Assembly: GCF_013423485.1 (NCBI RefSeq)
Contig: NZ_JABFFR010000025.1
Coordinates: forward strand, 182,164 to 246,163
Length of the DNA: 64,000 bases
Source of the DNA: Azospirillum oleiclasticum
GTDB lineage: Bacteria; Pseudomonadota; Alphaproteobacteria; Azospirillales; Azospirillaceae
Direction: 5' to 3'
Part shown: positions 17,960 to 25,311 of the stretch, piece by piece
How positions within the stretch are numbered: position 1 is the stretch's first letter
Layout of the letters: the number at the start of each line of letters is the position of its first letter
Made by a program: the position numbers and the translations under genes
The notes under the pieces: generated by a model
What the model was told of the DNA's origin: nothing
The model's input: only the letters and a program-made list of their open reading frames with translations
Databases searched by the model: none

Positions 17960-18379
17960 TCAGGCGGCCGGGGTGAGGCGGACGAGCGGCTGGCCGTACT
18001 CGACCAGGTCGCCATCGGCGACGAACAGGTCGGTGACGGTGCCGGCGACGCCCGCACGCACCAGCTCGCCGGCCCCCTCGGGGCCGATGGTGGCGATGTC
18101 GGTGTCGGCCGAGACAGCACGCCCCGGCACCAGCCCGGCCGGCAGCGTGATGCCCCCGGCGCGCGGCGCCAGCACCGCCTGCGGGCCGGACGGCAACGGT
18201 GCGGGGAAGGCGGCGACGGGCTCCACCGCCGCAACCGAACGGGATGGTGCCGCCGCCCTGCCCTCCGCCCGCAGGCTGAGGCCGTCGACCGCAAGGTCGA
18301 TGTCATGTCCCGCCGTGCCGTCGAGCAGGGCGAGGATGCGGTCGACGGCGGCGTGGGTCAGGCGGCCTTCGCCGGGCAT
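17960..18379 (-). CDS. BCCP-like protein lacking the biotin lysine
   Basis: A 139-residue protein with the architecture of a biotin carboxyl carrier: an N-terminal helix region (LTHAAVDRILALLD), an Ala/Pro linker and a C-terminal half-barrel ending VRAGVAGTVTDLFVADGDLVEYGQPLVRL, which matches the end of AccB biotinyl domains. Where a carrier has EAMKM the sequence is GPEGAG (99-104). The protein contains no lysine at all, so it cannot be biotinylated or lipoylated. Its start lies 22 bases inside the end of the biotin carboxylase gene. It may be a structural or regulatory partner of the real carrier. Confidence 0.82.
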   Translation of the reverse strand: MPGEGRLTHAAVDRILALLDGTAGHDIDLAVDGLSLRAEGRAAAPSRSVAAVEPVAAFPAPLPSGPQAVLAPRAGGITLPAGLVPGRAVSADTDIATIGPEGAGELVRAGVAGTVTDLFVADGDLVEYGQPLVRLTPAA

Positions 18380-19728
18380 GGCATGCTCCCTGCGGCGTCC
18401 TCGATCCAGCGGGTGTGCACGCGCGCGGCCACGAAGTCCGGATGGCGCGCGAGGTCCCGGTGGAACGGGATGGTGGTGGCGATGCCCTCGACCAGGAACT
18501 GGTCGAGGGCGGCGGCGGACCGGGCGAGGCACTGGCTTCGGCTGTCGCCGCGCACGATCAGCTTGCCGATCATGGAATCGTAGTGCGGCGGCACCGCGTA
18601 GCCCGGATAGACGTGGCTGTCGAACCGCAGCCACGACGCCTTCGGCGGCCGCCAGGTGGTGATGCGGCCAGGCGACGGTTGGAAGTTGCGGGCGGGGTCC
18701 TCCGCGCAGATGCGCCATTCGATGACGTGGCCCGGCGGTGGCGCCAAGCCGGCCGCGGGGATGGACAGCCGCTCCCCCGCCGCGACGCGGAGCTGTTCGA
18801 CCACAAGGTCGTGGCCGGTCAGCATCTCGGTCACGGGGTGTTCGACCTGGATGCGGGTGTTCATCTCGATGAAGAAGAAGCGCCCGCTGTTCTCATCGAC
18901 GATGAACTCCACCGTGCCGGCGCCCTCGTAGCCGGTCGCCTCCACAATGGCGGCGGCGGCTTCGCACATCGCGCGGCGGGCGGCGGGGTCGAGCGCCGGG
19001 GACGGCGCCTCCTCCACCAGCTTCTGGTGGCGGCGCTGGACGGAGCAGTCGCGCTCCCACACATGGCGCGCGGTGCCGTGGCGGTCGCCGAAGACCTGCA
19101 CCTCCACATGCCGCACACGGTCGAAGAAGCGCTCCAGATAGACCTCGCCGTTGCCGAAAGCGGCCTCCGCCTCCGCCACCGCCTGGGGCAACAGCGTGCG
19201 GAACTCCTCCACCGAGCGGGCGACCCGCATGCCGCGCCCGCCGCCGCCGGCCGTCGCCTTCATCAGCAGCGGGAAGCCGACGGAGCGGGCGGCCTCCACC
19301 GCCTCATCGACCGTCCGGAAGGTGCCGGTGGAGCCCGGCACCACCGGCACGCCCAACGCCGCCACCCGGCGCCGCGCCTCCGCCTTGTCGCCCATCGCGG
19401 CGATCACCTCGGGCGACGGACCGATGAAGGTCAGGCCCGCCGACCGACAGCGCTCGGCGAAGCCGGCCCGCTCCGACAGGAAGCCGTAGCCGGGATAGAC
19501 CGCGTCACAGCCGGTGCGGCGGGCGACGTCGATCAGCACATCCTCGCGCAGATAGCTCATCGCCGCCGCGGGCGGGCCAATGCAGACGGCGGCGTCGGCC
19601 GCCCAGATGTGGGGGGAGGCGGCGTCCGCCTCCGAATGGACCGCGACGGATTCGAGACCGGCCTTGCGGCAGGCGCGCATGGCGCGCAACGCGATCTCGC
19701 CGCGGTTGGCGATCAGGACACGCCTCAT
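18358..19728 (-). CDS. accC: Biotin carboxylase subunit
   Basis: A 456-residue ATP-grasp biotin carboxylase that carboxylates biotin on the carrier using ATP and bicarbonate. It has the N-terminal MRRVLIANRGEIALRAMRAC, the glycine loop GGGGRGMRVA, ERDCSVQRRHQKLVEEAPSP, and the catalytic EMNTRIQVEHPVTE with the C-terminal domain, so it is full-length for AccC. The ATG at 19728 follows a strong GGAGGAGA site; a longer frame upstream lacks one. Because it lies in a substrate-specific cluster with a carboxyltransferase unrelated to AccAD, it probably serves that enzyme and is not the housekeeping acetyl-CoA carboxylase subunit. Confidence 0.93.
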   Translation of the reverse strand: MRRVLIANRGEIALRAMRACRKAGLESVAVHSEADAASPHIWAADAAVCIGPPAAAMSYLREDVLIDVARRTGCDAVYPGYGFLSERAGFAERCRSAGLTFIGPSPEVIAAMGDKAEARRRVAALGVPVVPGSTGTFRTVDEAVEAARSVGFPLLMKATAGGGGRGMRVARSVEEFRTLLPQAVAEAEAAFGNGEVYLERFFDRVRHVEVQVFGDRHGTARHVWERDCSVQRRHQKLVEEAPSPALDPAARRAMCEAAAAIVEATGYEGAGTVEFIVDENSGRFFFIEMNTRIQVEHPVTEMLTGHDLVVEQLRVAAGERLSIPAAGLAPPPGHVIEWRICAEDPARNFQPSPGRITTWRPPKASWLRFDSHVYPGYAVPPHYDSMIGKLIVRGDSRSQCLARSAAALDQFLVEGIATTIPFHRDLARHPDFVAARVHTRWIEDAAGSMPCPAKAA

Positions 19729-19791
19729 CGGCGCTCTCCTCCCTTGTCGTTCGACCCGGCCGGCGGTGGCGGGCATGACCCGCAGGGGCGC

Positions 19792-20622
19792 TCAGCCGAA
19801 GCGTTGGAACATGGTGCGCACCGCGCGCACCGCCGGCGAGGCGACGGCGATCAGGTCGGCACGCTCGCGCAGCACCCGCCCGACCTCGGGCAGGCGGTCG
19901 CCCTGGAACTTCTCGCTGGCCCCGGCCACCGTCAGGCAGGCGACCGGCCCCTCCCGACCCATGGCGTGGACGGGTGCGGCGGCGGCGCACAGACCGACGA
20001 AATTCTCATCGAGGTTGGAGGCGAAACCGCGGCTGCGGGTCAGCTCAAGCTCCTCCTGGAACGCGCCGGCGTCGGTGATGGTGTGTTGCGTGTAGGGCTG
20101 GTAGGGCGCCGGCCCCAGGAGCTGGGTCTGGCGCTGGCGCGGCATCCCCATCAGCAGGATCTTGCCCGACGCCGAGGCGTGCAGCGGGGCCGTCAGGTGG
20201 GTGTTGTAGTAGGGCGAGATGTCGATCGCCGCCGAGATGTCGAGCACCAGCCGCTCGATGCCGACGAAGACGATCAGGGAGCTGGTCATACCCAACTGGT
20301 CGCGCAGGCCGCGCAGCGTGTCCGACACCTCCCGCCGCAACTGGTGCAGGGGGTGGTAGAGGCTGAGCGGCAGCAGCGCGTCCGGGCTGGCGTGATACCG
20401 CTTGGCCTCGTCGCGGCAGACGTAGCCCTCGTCCTTCAGGGTTTGCAGAAGCCGATGGGTGGTGCTGTCGTTGAGGCCGACGGCCTCTGCGATCTCCCGG
20501 GAGGAGAGCGGGGTCAGCGCCTCCGCCAAGAGGCGCAGGATGGCGAGCCCGCGCTGCAAGGTGCCGGAGTCTCCCTTGGCGTCGTCCGCGCGCGGATGGC
20601 TCAGCGGCTCGGTCGTATCCAA
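19792..20622 (-). CDS. IclR-family regulator of the carboxylase/TRAP cluster
   Basis: About 276 residues. The N-terminal winged helix reads TPLSSREIAEAVGLNDSTTHRLLQTL and is followed by an IclR effector-binding domain with ASASGKILL and GLCAAAAPV. I chose the TTG at 20622 because AAGGAG lies 7 bases before it; in-frame ATG (20652) and TTG (20679) codons lie upstream without good sites. The gene is embedded between the TRAP permease and biotin carboxylase genes, all in one direction, so it likely controls this unit in response to the imported acid. A palindrome at 20667-20683 is a candidate autoregulatory operator. Confidence 0.87.
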   Translation of the reverse strand: MDTTEPLSHPRADDAKGDSGTLQRGLAILRLLAEALTPLSSREIAEAVGLNDSTTHRLLQTLKDEGYVCRDEAKRYHASPDALLPLSLYHPLHQLRREVSDTLRGLRDQLGMTSSLIVFVGIERLVLDISAAIDISPYYNTHLTAPLHASASGKILLMGMPRQRQTQLLGPAPYQPYTQHTITDAGAFQEELELTRSRGFASNLDENFVGLCAAAAPVHAMGREGPVACLTVAGASEKFQGDRLPEVGRVLRERADLIAVASPAVRAVRTMFQRFG

Positions 20623-20666
20623 TGGAAAACTCCTTTCAATCACCGGGATCATCGTCTCAAAATATG

Positions 20667-20683
20667 TTGGTTCGGTCAACCAA
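20667..20683. promoter_or_regulatory. Palindrome upstream of iclR, candidate operator
   Basis: TTGGTT-CGGTC-AACCAA, perfect 6-bp arms about one helical turn apart, in an AT-richer spot 45 bases upstream of the iclR start. IclR regulators bind palindromes of this size. The assignment is inferred from position. Confidence 0.4.
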
Positions 20684-20700
20684 TGAATTGACCCGTCCCC

Positions 20701-22005
20701 TCATCGCAGCCCGCCGCCGGCCAGACCGACGAACTGGACGACGTAGAGCGTCAGGATTGGAAAGGCGGCGATGACGATCCAGGCCGTCAGCAACGCGAAC
20801 AGATAGGGTAGCACCGCCCGCGCGATTCTCAGATAGGGCACGCCGGTGACGCTCGACACCACGAACAAGTTGAGCCCGAAGGGCGGTGTGATGAAGCCGA
20901 TCGCCGCCCCGACCATGAAGACGATGGCGAAATGGAACGGGTCGGCCCCGGCCGCCACCGCCGCGGGGGCGAGGATGGGCGCCAGGATGATGGTGACCGG
21001 CACCGATTCCAGGAAGCAGCCGGCGATCAGGACCGCCACCATGCAGATCGCCATGATCACGGTGTAGTCGCCGATGCCGGCCAGCATCTGCTGCACGCCG
21101 CGGCTGACGCCGATCACCGAAAAGATCTCCTGCATCATCATGGATACGGCGACCAGCGGCATGATGATGCCGACGATCATCGCGCTGCGCAGCACGATGC
21201 GCGGCAATTCCCGCAGGCTCAGTTCGCGAGTCAGCAGCAGACCGGCGAACAGGCAGTAGGCGACGGTGACCGCCGCGGCCTCCGTCGGCGAGAAGACGCC
21301 GGTGTAGATGCCCCACAGCACCAGCACGACGGCTCCCATGGCAATGCCGATGCCGGGCGTCCGCCGCGCCGCCTCGCGCGCGCGGAACGGGATGATGGTG
21401 CCGAGCCCCTGGAAGCGGCTGACGAGGTGGCAGGCCAGCAGCATCGCCGCCACCATCAGCAGCCCGGGCCCCACGCCGGCCAGGAACAGCTCCCCGACCG
21501 GCACATTCACCAGATAGCCGTAGATGATGAACAGGATGCTGGGCGGGATGATGATGCCGACCACCCCGCCGGAGGCCGCCGTGGCCGCCGAGAAGGAGTC
21601 CCCGTATTTCTGGTCGCGCATCGCGGGAAAGGTGATGGAGCCGATGGTGGCCGCGGTCGCCGAGTTCGACCCGCTGATCGCCGCGAACATGCCGCAGGCG
21701 GTGATCGCCGCCATGCCCAGCCCGCCGCGCAGCCAGCCGAGTGCCGCCAGCGTGAAGTCGGTGATGCGGCGCGCGATGCCGCCGCCGGCGATCAGGTCGC
21801 CGGTCAGGATGAACAGCGGTGCGGCCAGCAGAGCGAAGCTGTTCAGCCCCTCGAACATGCTGATGCCGATGTTGGCGAGCGAGAAGTCGTAGATGAGGTG
21901 GGCCGCCACCACCCACAGCCCCATCAGCAGGAAGATGGGCGTGCCGTAGACGAACAGCCCCAGCGCCGCCGCCGTGGTGAGAATGATCAGGAATGTGTCC
22001 GACAT
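20701..22005 (-). CDS. dctM: TRAP transporter large permease (DctM type)
   Basis: A 434-residue polytopic membrane protein with about 12 hydrophobic helices, the ion-coupled translocation subunit of a TRAP importer. Family hallmarks include ISGSNSATAATIGSITFPAM and GGVVGIIIPPSILFIIYGY in the first half and MVGAAIGFITPPFGLNLFVVSSV in the second. It starts 49 bases after the dctQ stop. Its partners are the binding protein and small permease just upstream. It takes up a periplasmic carboxylate or similar anion, presumably the substrate of the downstream carboxylase genes. Confidence 0.93.
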   Translation of the reverse strand: MSDTFLIILTTAAALGLFVYGTPIFLLMGLWVVAAHLIYDFSLANIGISMFEGLNSFALLAAPLFILTGDLIAGGGIARRITDFTLAALGWLRGGLGMAAITACGMFAAISGSNSATAATIGSITFPAMRDQKYGDSFSAATAASGGVVGIIIPPSILFIIYGYLVNVPVGELFLAGVGPGLLMVAAMLLACHLVSRFQGLGTIIPFRAREAARRTPGIGIAMGAVVLVLWGIYTGVFSPTEAAAVTVAYCLFAGLLLTRELSLRELPRIVLRSAMIVGIIMPLVAVSMMMQEIFSVIGVSRGVQQMLAGIGDYTVIMAICMVAVLIAGCFLESVPVTIILAPILAPAAVAAGADPFHFAIVFMVGAAIGFITPPFGLNLFVVSSVTGVPYLRIARAVLPYLFALLTAWIVIAAFPILTLYVVQFVGLAGGGLR

Positions 22006-22054
22006 CGTCCGTTCCCCCGGGTCCGCCGCCCTTGTCGCGGGTCGGCGTTATGGG

Positions 22055-22627
22055 TCAGTCGAGCGCCAGTTCGCCGCGCACCTTCAGCGGCGCCCCCGTG
22101 CGCATGGCGCGGAAGTCGATCACCGCGTTCTGCAACACCCGGAACAGCAGCAGGCACCAGCCCACCGGCGTGGCGCTGTAGAACCACCATTGCGGGACGT
22201 CGTCGGTGCCGGGCACGACCGAGAAATTGTCCATCTGCATGGACAGCAGTTCGCCGGAGTAATGGATCACCACCAGCCCGAAGACCAGGTACAGCAGGTA
22301 ATCCATCTGCATCAGCAGATACTGCGTGCGCCGCGACAACCGGTCGCGCACCTCGCCGAAGCTCAGATGCGCCCGGATCTTCACGCCATAGGCCGCCCCC
22401 AGCCAGGTGACCCACAGGAACATGTAGGCCGGGATGGTCGTGCTCCACGGCGCCTGGACCGAGAGCGCGTAGCGGCGGAACACCTCCACCGCGATGATCA
22501 CCGCACAGGCCGAATAGGCCAGCAGCAGCACCGATTTTTCAAGGTTGCGGTCGAGCCACCGCACGGCTCCGAGCGCGAGCCCGGCCGGCGATGGCCCGGC
22601 GGAGCGGGGGCCAGAGCGGGCGCTCAC
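22055..22627 (-). CDS. dctQ: TRAP transporter small permease (DctQ type)
   Basis: About 190 residues with four membrane helices, including SVLLLAYSACAVIIAVEVFRR and YMFLWVTWLGAAYGVKIRAHLS, the usual DctQ pattern. The start is uncertain. I chose the GTG at 22627, with GGAGG upstream and in the gap after the binding-protein gene. An ATG at 22717 would extend the frame by 30 Gly/Arg-rich residues and overlap the previous gene by 32 bases. DctQ bridges the periplasmic binding protein and DctM. Confidence 0.85.
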   Translation of the reverse strand: MSARSGPRSAGPSPAGLALGAVRWLDRNLEKSVLLLAYSACAVIIAVEVFRRYALSVQAPWSTTIPAYMFLWVTWLGAAYGVKIRAHLSFGEVRDRLSRRTQYLLMQMDYLLYLVFGLVVIHYSGELLSMQMDNFSVVPGTDDVPQWWFYSATPVGWCLLLFRVLQNAVIDFRAMRTGAPLKVRGELALD

Positions 22628-22685
22628 GACGGCGCCCCCCTCCGTGCCCAGGCCGAAGGGAGGGCGCTGGCGCCCTCCCGCCGCC

Positions 22686-23990
22686 TCAGGCCTTCCACCA
22701 GCGCCGCGGCTCGACATTGATCGCCAGCCCGTCCACGGGGTATTCGCGCACGACCGGCAGCATCGCCTCGTACACGTTGAAGCCCGCCATCTTGTTCAGC
22801 CGCTCGTGCCAGCTGTCGTATTCCTTGCGGGTCGGGCTGGCGATCTTCTCGGCCTCGTCCAGCGCTTCGGCGGAGAGGAAGTTCATCTCGACCTTGTTCT
22901 TGCCCAGGATGGTGTCGGGCGGCGGGTTCGCCATCTCGCCGCTGAGGATGCGCAGCCCCGCCTCGTTGTTGTACATGACGGTCGACTGCGTGTGGTAGGC
23001 GCTCTCCATCACCTGCGCGCGCAGTTCCGGCCCGATCTTTTCCAGCGTCTTGACCCGCATGGACACGTGCTGGATGCCGGGGATGAAGTTCAAGCCGACG
23101 TATTTCGAGACCACTGGTGCCATGTTGAAGGCGGTGCAGGCGGTGGTCCAGGTCTCCATCCCATCGATCAGGCCGGACTTCATGCCATCCAGCGTCTCCA
23201 CCCAGGCCACCGGCACCGGATTCAGCTCCATGAGCTGCATGGCGATGCGGCCGAGCTGGGTGTTGGTGACGCGGTTCTTGGTGCCGGCGAGCTGCGTCAC
23301 GCTGGTGACCGGCGGCTTGTCGCGCCACTTGGCGCCCATGAACAGCTTGCGCATCTCGCACAGGCCGAACAGGTACTCCATCCCGTGCTGCTCGCGGAAG
23401 GTCTTGCGGAACAGCCTCTCCGACGCGGGATTGAAGAAGAAATGGTAGATCTGCGCGTTGCTGCGGAACATGTAGGGGAAGTCGAGCGCGTTCAGCCAGG
23501 GTGCGACGCCCGACGCGTTCTGGGTGGACGAGCTGGCGATATCGAGAACGCCGCCCATGGATTTCTGCACGCAGACCGGCTCGGCGCAGACGCCGCCGCC
23601 GGTCAGCATCTCCACCCGGAGCGCGCCGTCGGTGCGGTCCTCCAGGTCGCGCACGAAATCCCACACGCCGGCGCGCTGCACGTTGTGCTGCTCGGGTGTG
23701 AAGATGGTGCCGAGCGTCAGCACCTGCTTGGGCTGTGCCGCGTAGCGCCGGTTGTAGACGCTGTTGGCGGTCTGGGCCAGCGCCTCGGCCGAGAACACAC
23801 CGCCCATGGTGGCCGCCGCCGCCAGGGTCGAGGTGATGCCGACCGTGGACGCGATGCGCATCAGGTCGCGGCGGGACACGCCGGAGAGCTTGATGCCGAG
23901 GTCGTCGGTGGTGTCGAGGGTTTCTTCGGTCAGCGCGCCCAGCCGTCGGGCGGATCGGGCGTCCTGCGCCAGATCGATCGGTGTCTTCAT
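22686..23990 (-). CDS. dctP: TRAP transporter substrate-binding protein with Tat-type signal
   Basis: A 434-residue DctP-family periplasmic protein. The N-terminus is unusual: about 38 residues precede a twin-arginine motif SRRDLMRIAS and a hydrophobic stretch STLAAAATMGG, so export is probably through Tat in folded form. The binding domain has the family pattern of a ligand-binding region around LDIASSSTQNASGVAPWL and a long C-terminal helix. It is first gene of the transporter-carboxylase block; the downstream TRAP permeases follow within 60 bases each. The ligand is likely a carboxylate and is not identifiable. Confidence 0.88.
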   Translation of the reverse strand: MKTPIDLAQDARSARRLGALTEETLDTTDDLGIKLSGVSRRDLMRIASTVGITSTLAAAATMGGVFSAEALAQTANSVYNRRYAAQPKQVLTLGTIFTPEQHNVQRAGVWDFVRDLEDRTDGALRVEMLTGGGVCAEPVCVQKSMGGVLDIASSSTQNASGVAPWLNALDFPYMFRSNAQIYHFFFNPASERLFRKTFREQHGMEYLFGLCEMRKLFMGAKWRDKPPVTSVTQLAGTKNRVTNTQLGRIAMQLMELNPVPVAWVETLDGMKSGLIDGMETWTTACTAFNMAPVVSKYVGLNFIPGIQHVSMRVKTLEKIGPELRAQVMESAYHTQSTVMYNNEAGLRILSGEMANPPPDTILGKNKVEMNFLSAEALDEAEKIASPTRKEYDSWHERLNKMAGFNVYEAMLPVVREYPVDGLAINVEPRRWWKA

Positions 23991-24189
23991 CGTCTCCTCC
24001 CACTCAAGCCGGCCCTCCGACAGCGTCGCCGGGGGCCGTTATGGTGCCGGTGCGCGCGGCCGCCAAGCCGCGTCGGCGGCTCCGGGGGCGGTCCGTTCCT
24101 TATCGCTTCGGGTCTTGCGGGATGTCGCGCCGGCGACCGCGCGCATCGGCCGGCCGGACGAGGGGCATGGCTGCTGCCCTGGAGACGAT

Positions 24190-24234
24190 GCTATGCCGGG
24201 TTGGGACGAAGCGCAACAAGATCGTTTGGCAAAC
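24190..24234 (-). promoter_or_regulatory. Candidate promoter and operator of the TRAP-carboxylase block
   Basis: On the minus strand: -35 TTGTTG (24219-24214), an 18-base spacer and CATAGC as -10 (24195-24190), with the palindrome GTTTGGCAAAC at 24224-24234 just upstream. It lies about 200 bases before dctP. The match to consensus is modest. Confidence 0.35.
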
Positions 24235-24245
24235 ATACAATTTTT

Positions 24246-24282
24246 CGGGATGATGATTTCAATGATGGGGAACATCATCCCG
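24246..24282. repeat. Inverted repeat in the 24.0-24.34 kb gap
   Basis: Perfect 10-bp arms CGGGATGATG (24246-24255) and CATCATCCCG (24273-24282) separated by 17 bases. On the minus strand the hairpin would be followed by A-residues, not T, so it does not look like an intrinsic terminator for the amidohydrolase gene. It may be a regulator site or a weak structure. The rest of 24004-24342 holds the possible promoter at 24190-24234 and no gene. Confidence 0.45.
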
Positions 24283-24342
24283 CACTTGACGGCCCGGCGA
24301 GCGCGTGGAGGGAGGAACCGCGGTGCGGCCCCTCCCCTGCCC

Positions 24343-25188
24343 TCACAGCGACTCCATGCCCAGGAAGTCGAGCGCGTTGCGGTGCATCACGCGCTCCATG
24401 TTCTCCGGACGGATCGGCAGCGTGGTGAACCACGCGTGATAGTCCTTCAACGGGCAGAAGGGGAAGGAGCTGGCGTAGACCGTGCGCTCGGCCAGGAAGC
24501 CGTCCGCGGCCTTCACATACTCCTCCCATCCCGGCATGCGGGAGAAGTACATGTCTGGCGACAGGTAGAAGTTTGGGCGGCGGAAGGCGACGTGCAGGAT
24601 CTCCGTCACCCAGGGCCAGTTGCCGTGCACCGCCATCATCTTCAGTTTCGGGAAGTCGGCCAGCACCCGGTCGATCAGGATGGGGTTGGAGTAGCTGAGG
24701 TCCGGCCCGGCGGTGCCCCCGGTCATGATCACCACCGGCACCTTCTCATCCTCGCACATCGCGTAGATCGGGTAGAGGCGGCGGTCGTCGGTGTAGAGCG
24801 GCACCGGGTAGGCGCCCGGCTCGATGTTGATCGCCTTGAAACCGGCCTTCATGGCGTCGCGGATGGTGTCCATGGCACGGCGCCGGTCGGAAGGATCGAT
24901 GGAGGCGACGCCGAGGAAGCGGTCGGGATGGTCCCGCACCACCGCGGCCACATCGTCGTTCGACACCGAGCCCAGCATCCCGGCGAAGCGCCCGACCACG
25001 ACGCCGCGGGTCACGCCGGCCTCGTCCATCTCCTTCAGCAGCAACTCCATGGACTGGGACTGCGCGGCGGGCGACGGCTCGAACCCGACGCTGCGGGTGA
25101 AGGCGTCGCGGCGGGCGCCGTTGCTGTACATCAGCGTGTCCAGGAAACCCCGCACGGGCGGGCGCACGCGGAAATCGATCACCGGCAT
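24343..25188 (-). CDS. Amidohydrolase_2-fold protein with altered metal site
   Basis: A 281-residue TIM-barrel protein of the amidohydrolase_2 (ACMSD-like) family, which usually decarboxylates or hydrolyses carboxylated ring-cleavage products with one zinc. Here the N-terminal HxH metal motif is R7-V-R9 (IDFRVRPP). The His expected after beta-5 is Thr156 (VVIMTGG), and the C-terminal metal or catalytic Asp (GSDxP) is replaced in YASSFPF. His188 in AVHGNWPW is kept. The enzyme may therefore be metal-free or non-catalytic. A GGAGGGA site precedes the ATG. It lies next to an IclR gene and a meta-pathway cluster. Confidence 0.82.
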   Translation of the reverse strand: MPVIDFRVRPPVRGFLDTLMYSNGARRDAFTRSVGFEPSPAAQSQSMELLLKEMDEAGVTRGVVVGRFAGMLGSVSNDDVAAVVRDHPDRFLGVASIDPSDRRRAMDTIRDAMKAGFKAINIEPGAYPVPLYTDDRRLYPIYAMCEDEKVPVVIMTGGTAGPDLSYSNPILIDRVLADFPKLKMMAVHGNWPWVTEILHVAFRRPNFYLSPDMYFSRMPGWEEYVKAADGFLAERTVYASSFPFCPLKDYHAWFTTLPIRPENMERVMHRNALDFLGMESL

Positions 25189-25240
25189 GATGGTCCGTTC
25201 CCTCCTTGTCGCGACTCCTCTATAGGTCGCTTCGAGGGAA

Positions 25241-25269
25241 CTTTAGGCATGCAAAGCGATCCACGTCAA
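25241..25269 (-). promoter_or_regulatory. Candidate promoter of the amidohydrolase gene
   Basis: On the minus strand: -35 TTGACG (25269-25264), a 17-base spacer and -10 CTAAAG (25246-25241), about 55 bases before the ATG. The -35 is good and the -10 is weak. Confidence 0.35.
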
Positions 25270-25311
25270 CGACGGCGGTTTTGGCGAACCATCCTCTGTA
25301 GGACCATCCCC

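Noticed and set aside
17938..18306. Upstream extension of the acid ligase frame by 123 codons
   Set aside because: It lies over the BCCP-like gene in a different frame and shows Arg/Ser/Pro-rich shadow sequence; the ATG at 17937 begins a normal ligase N-terminus.
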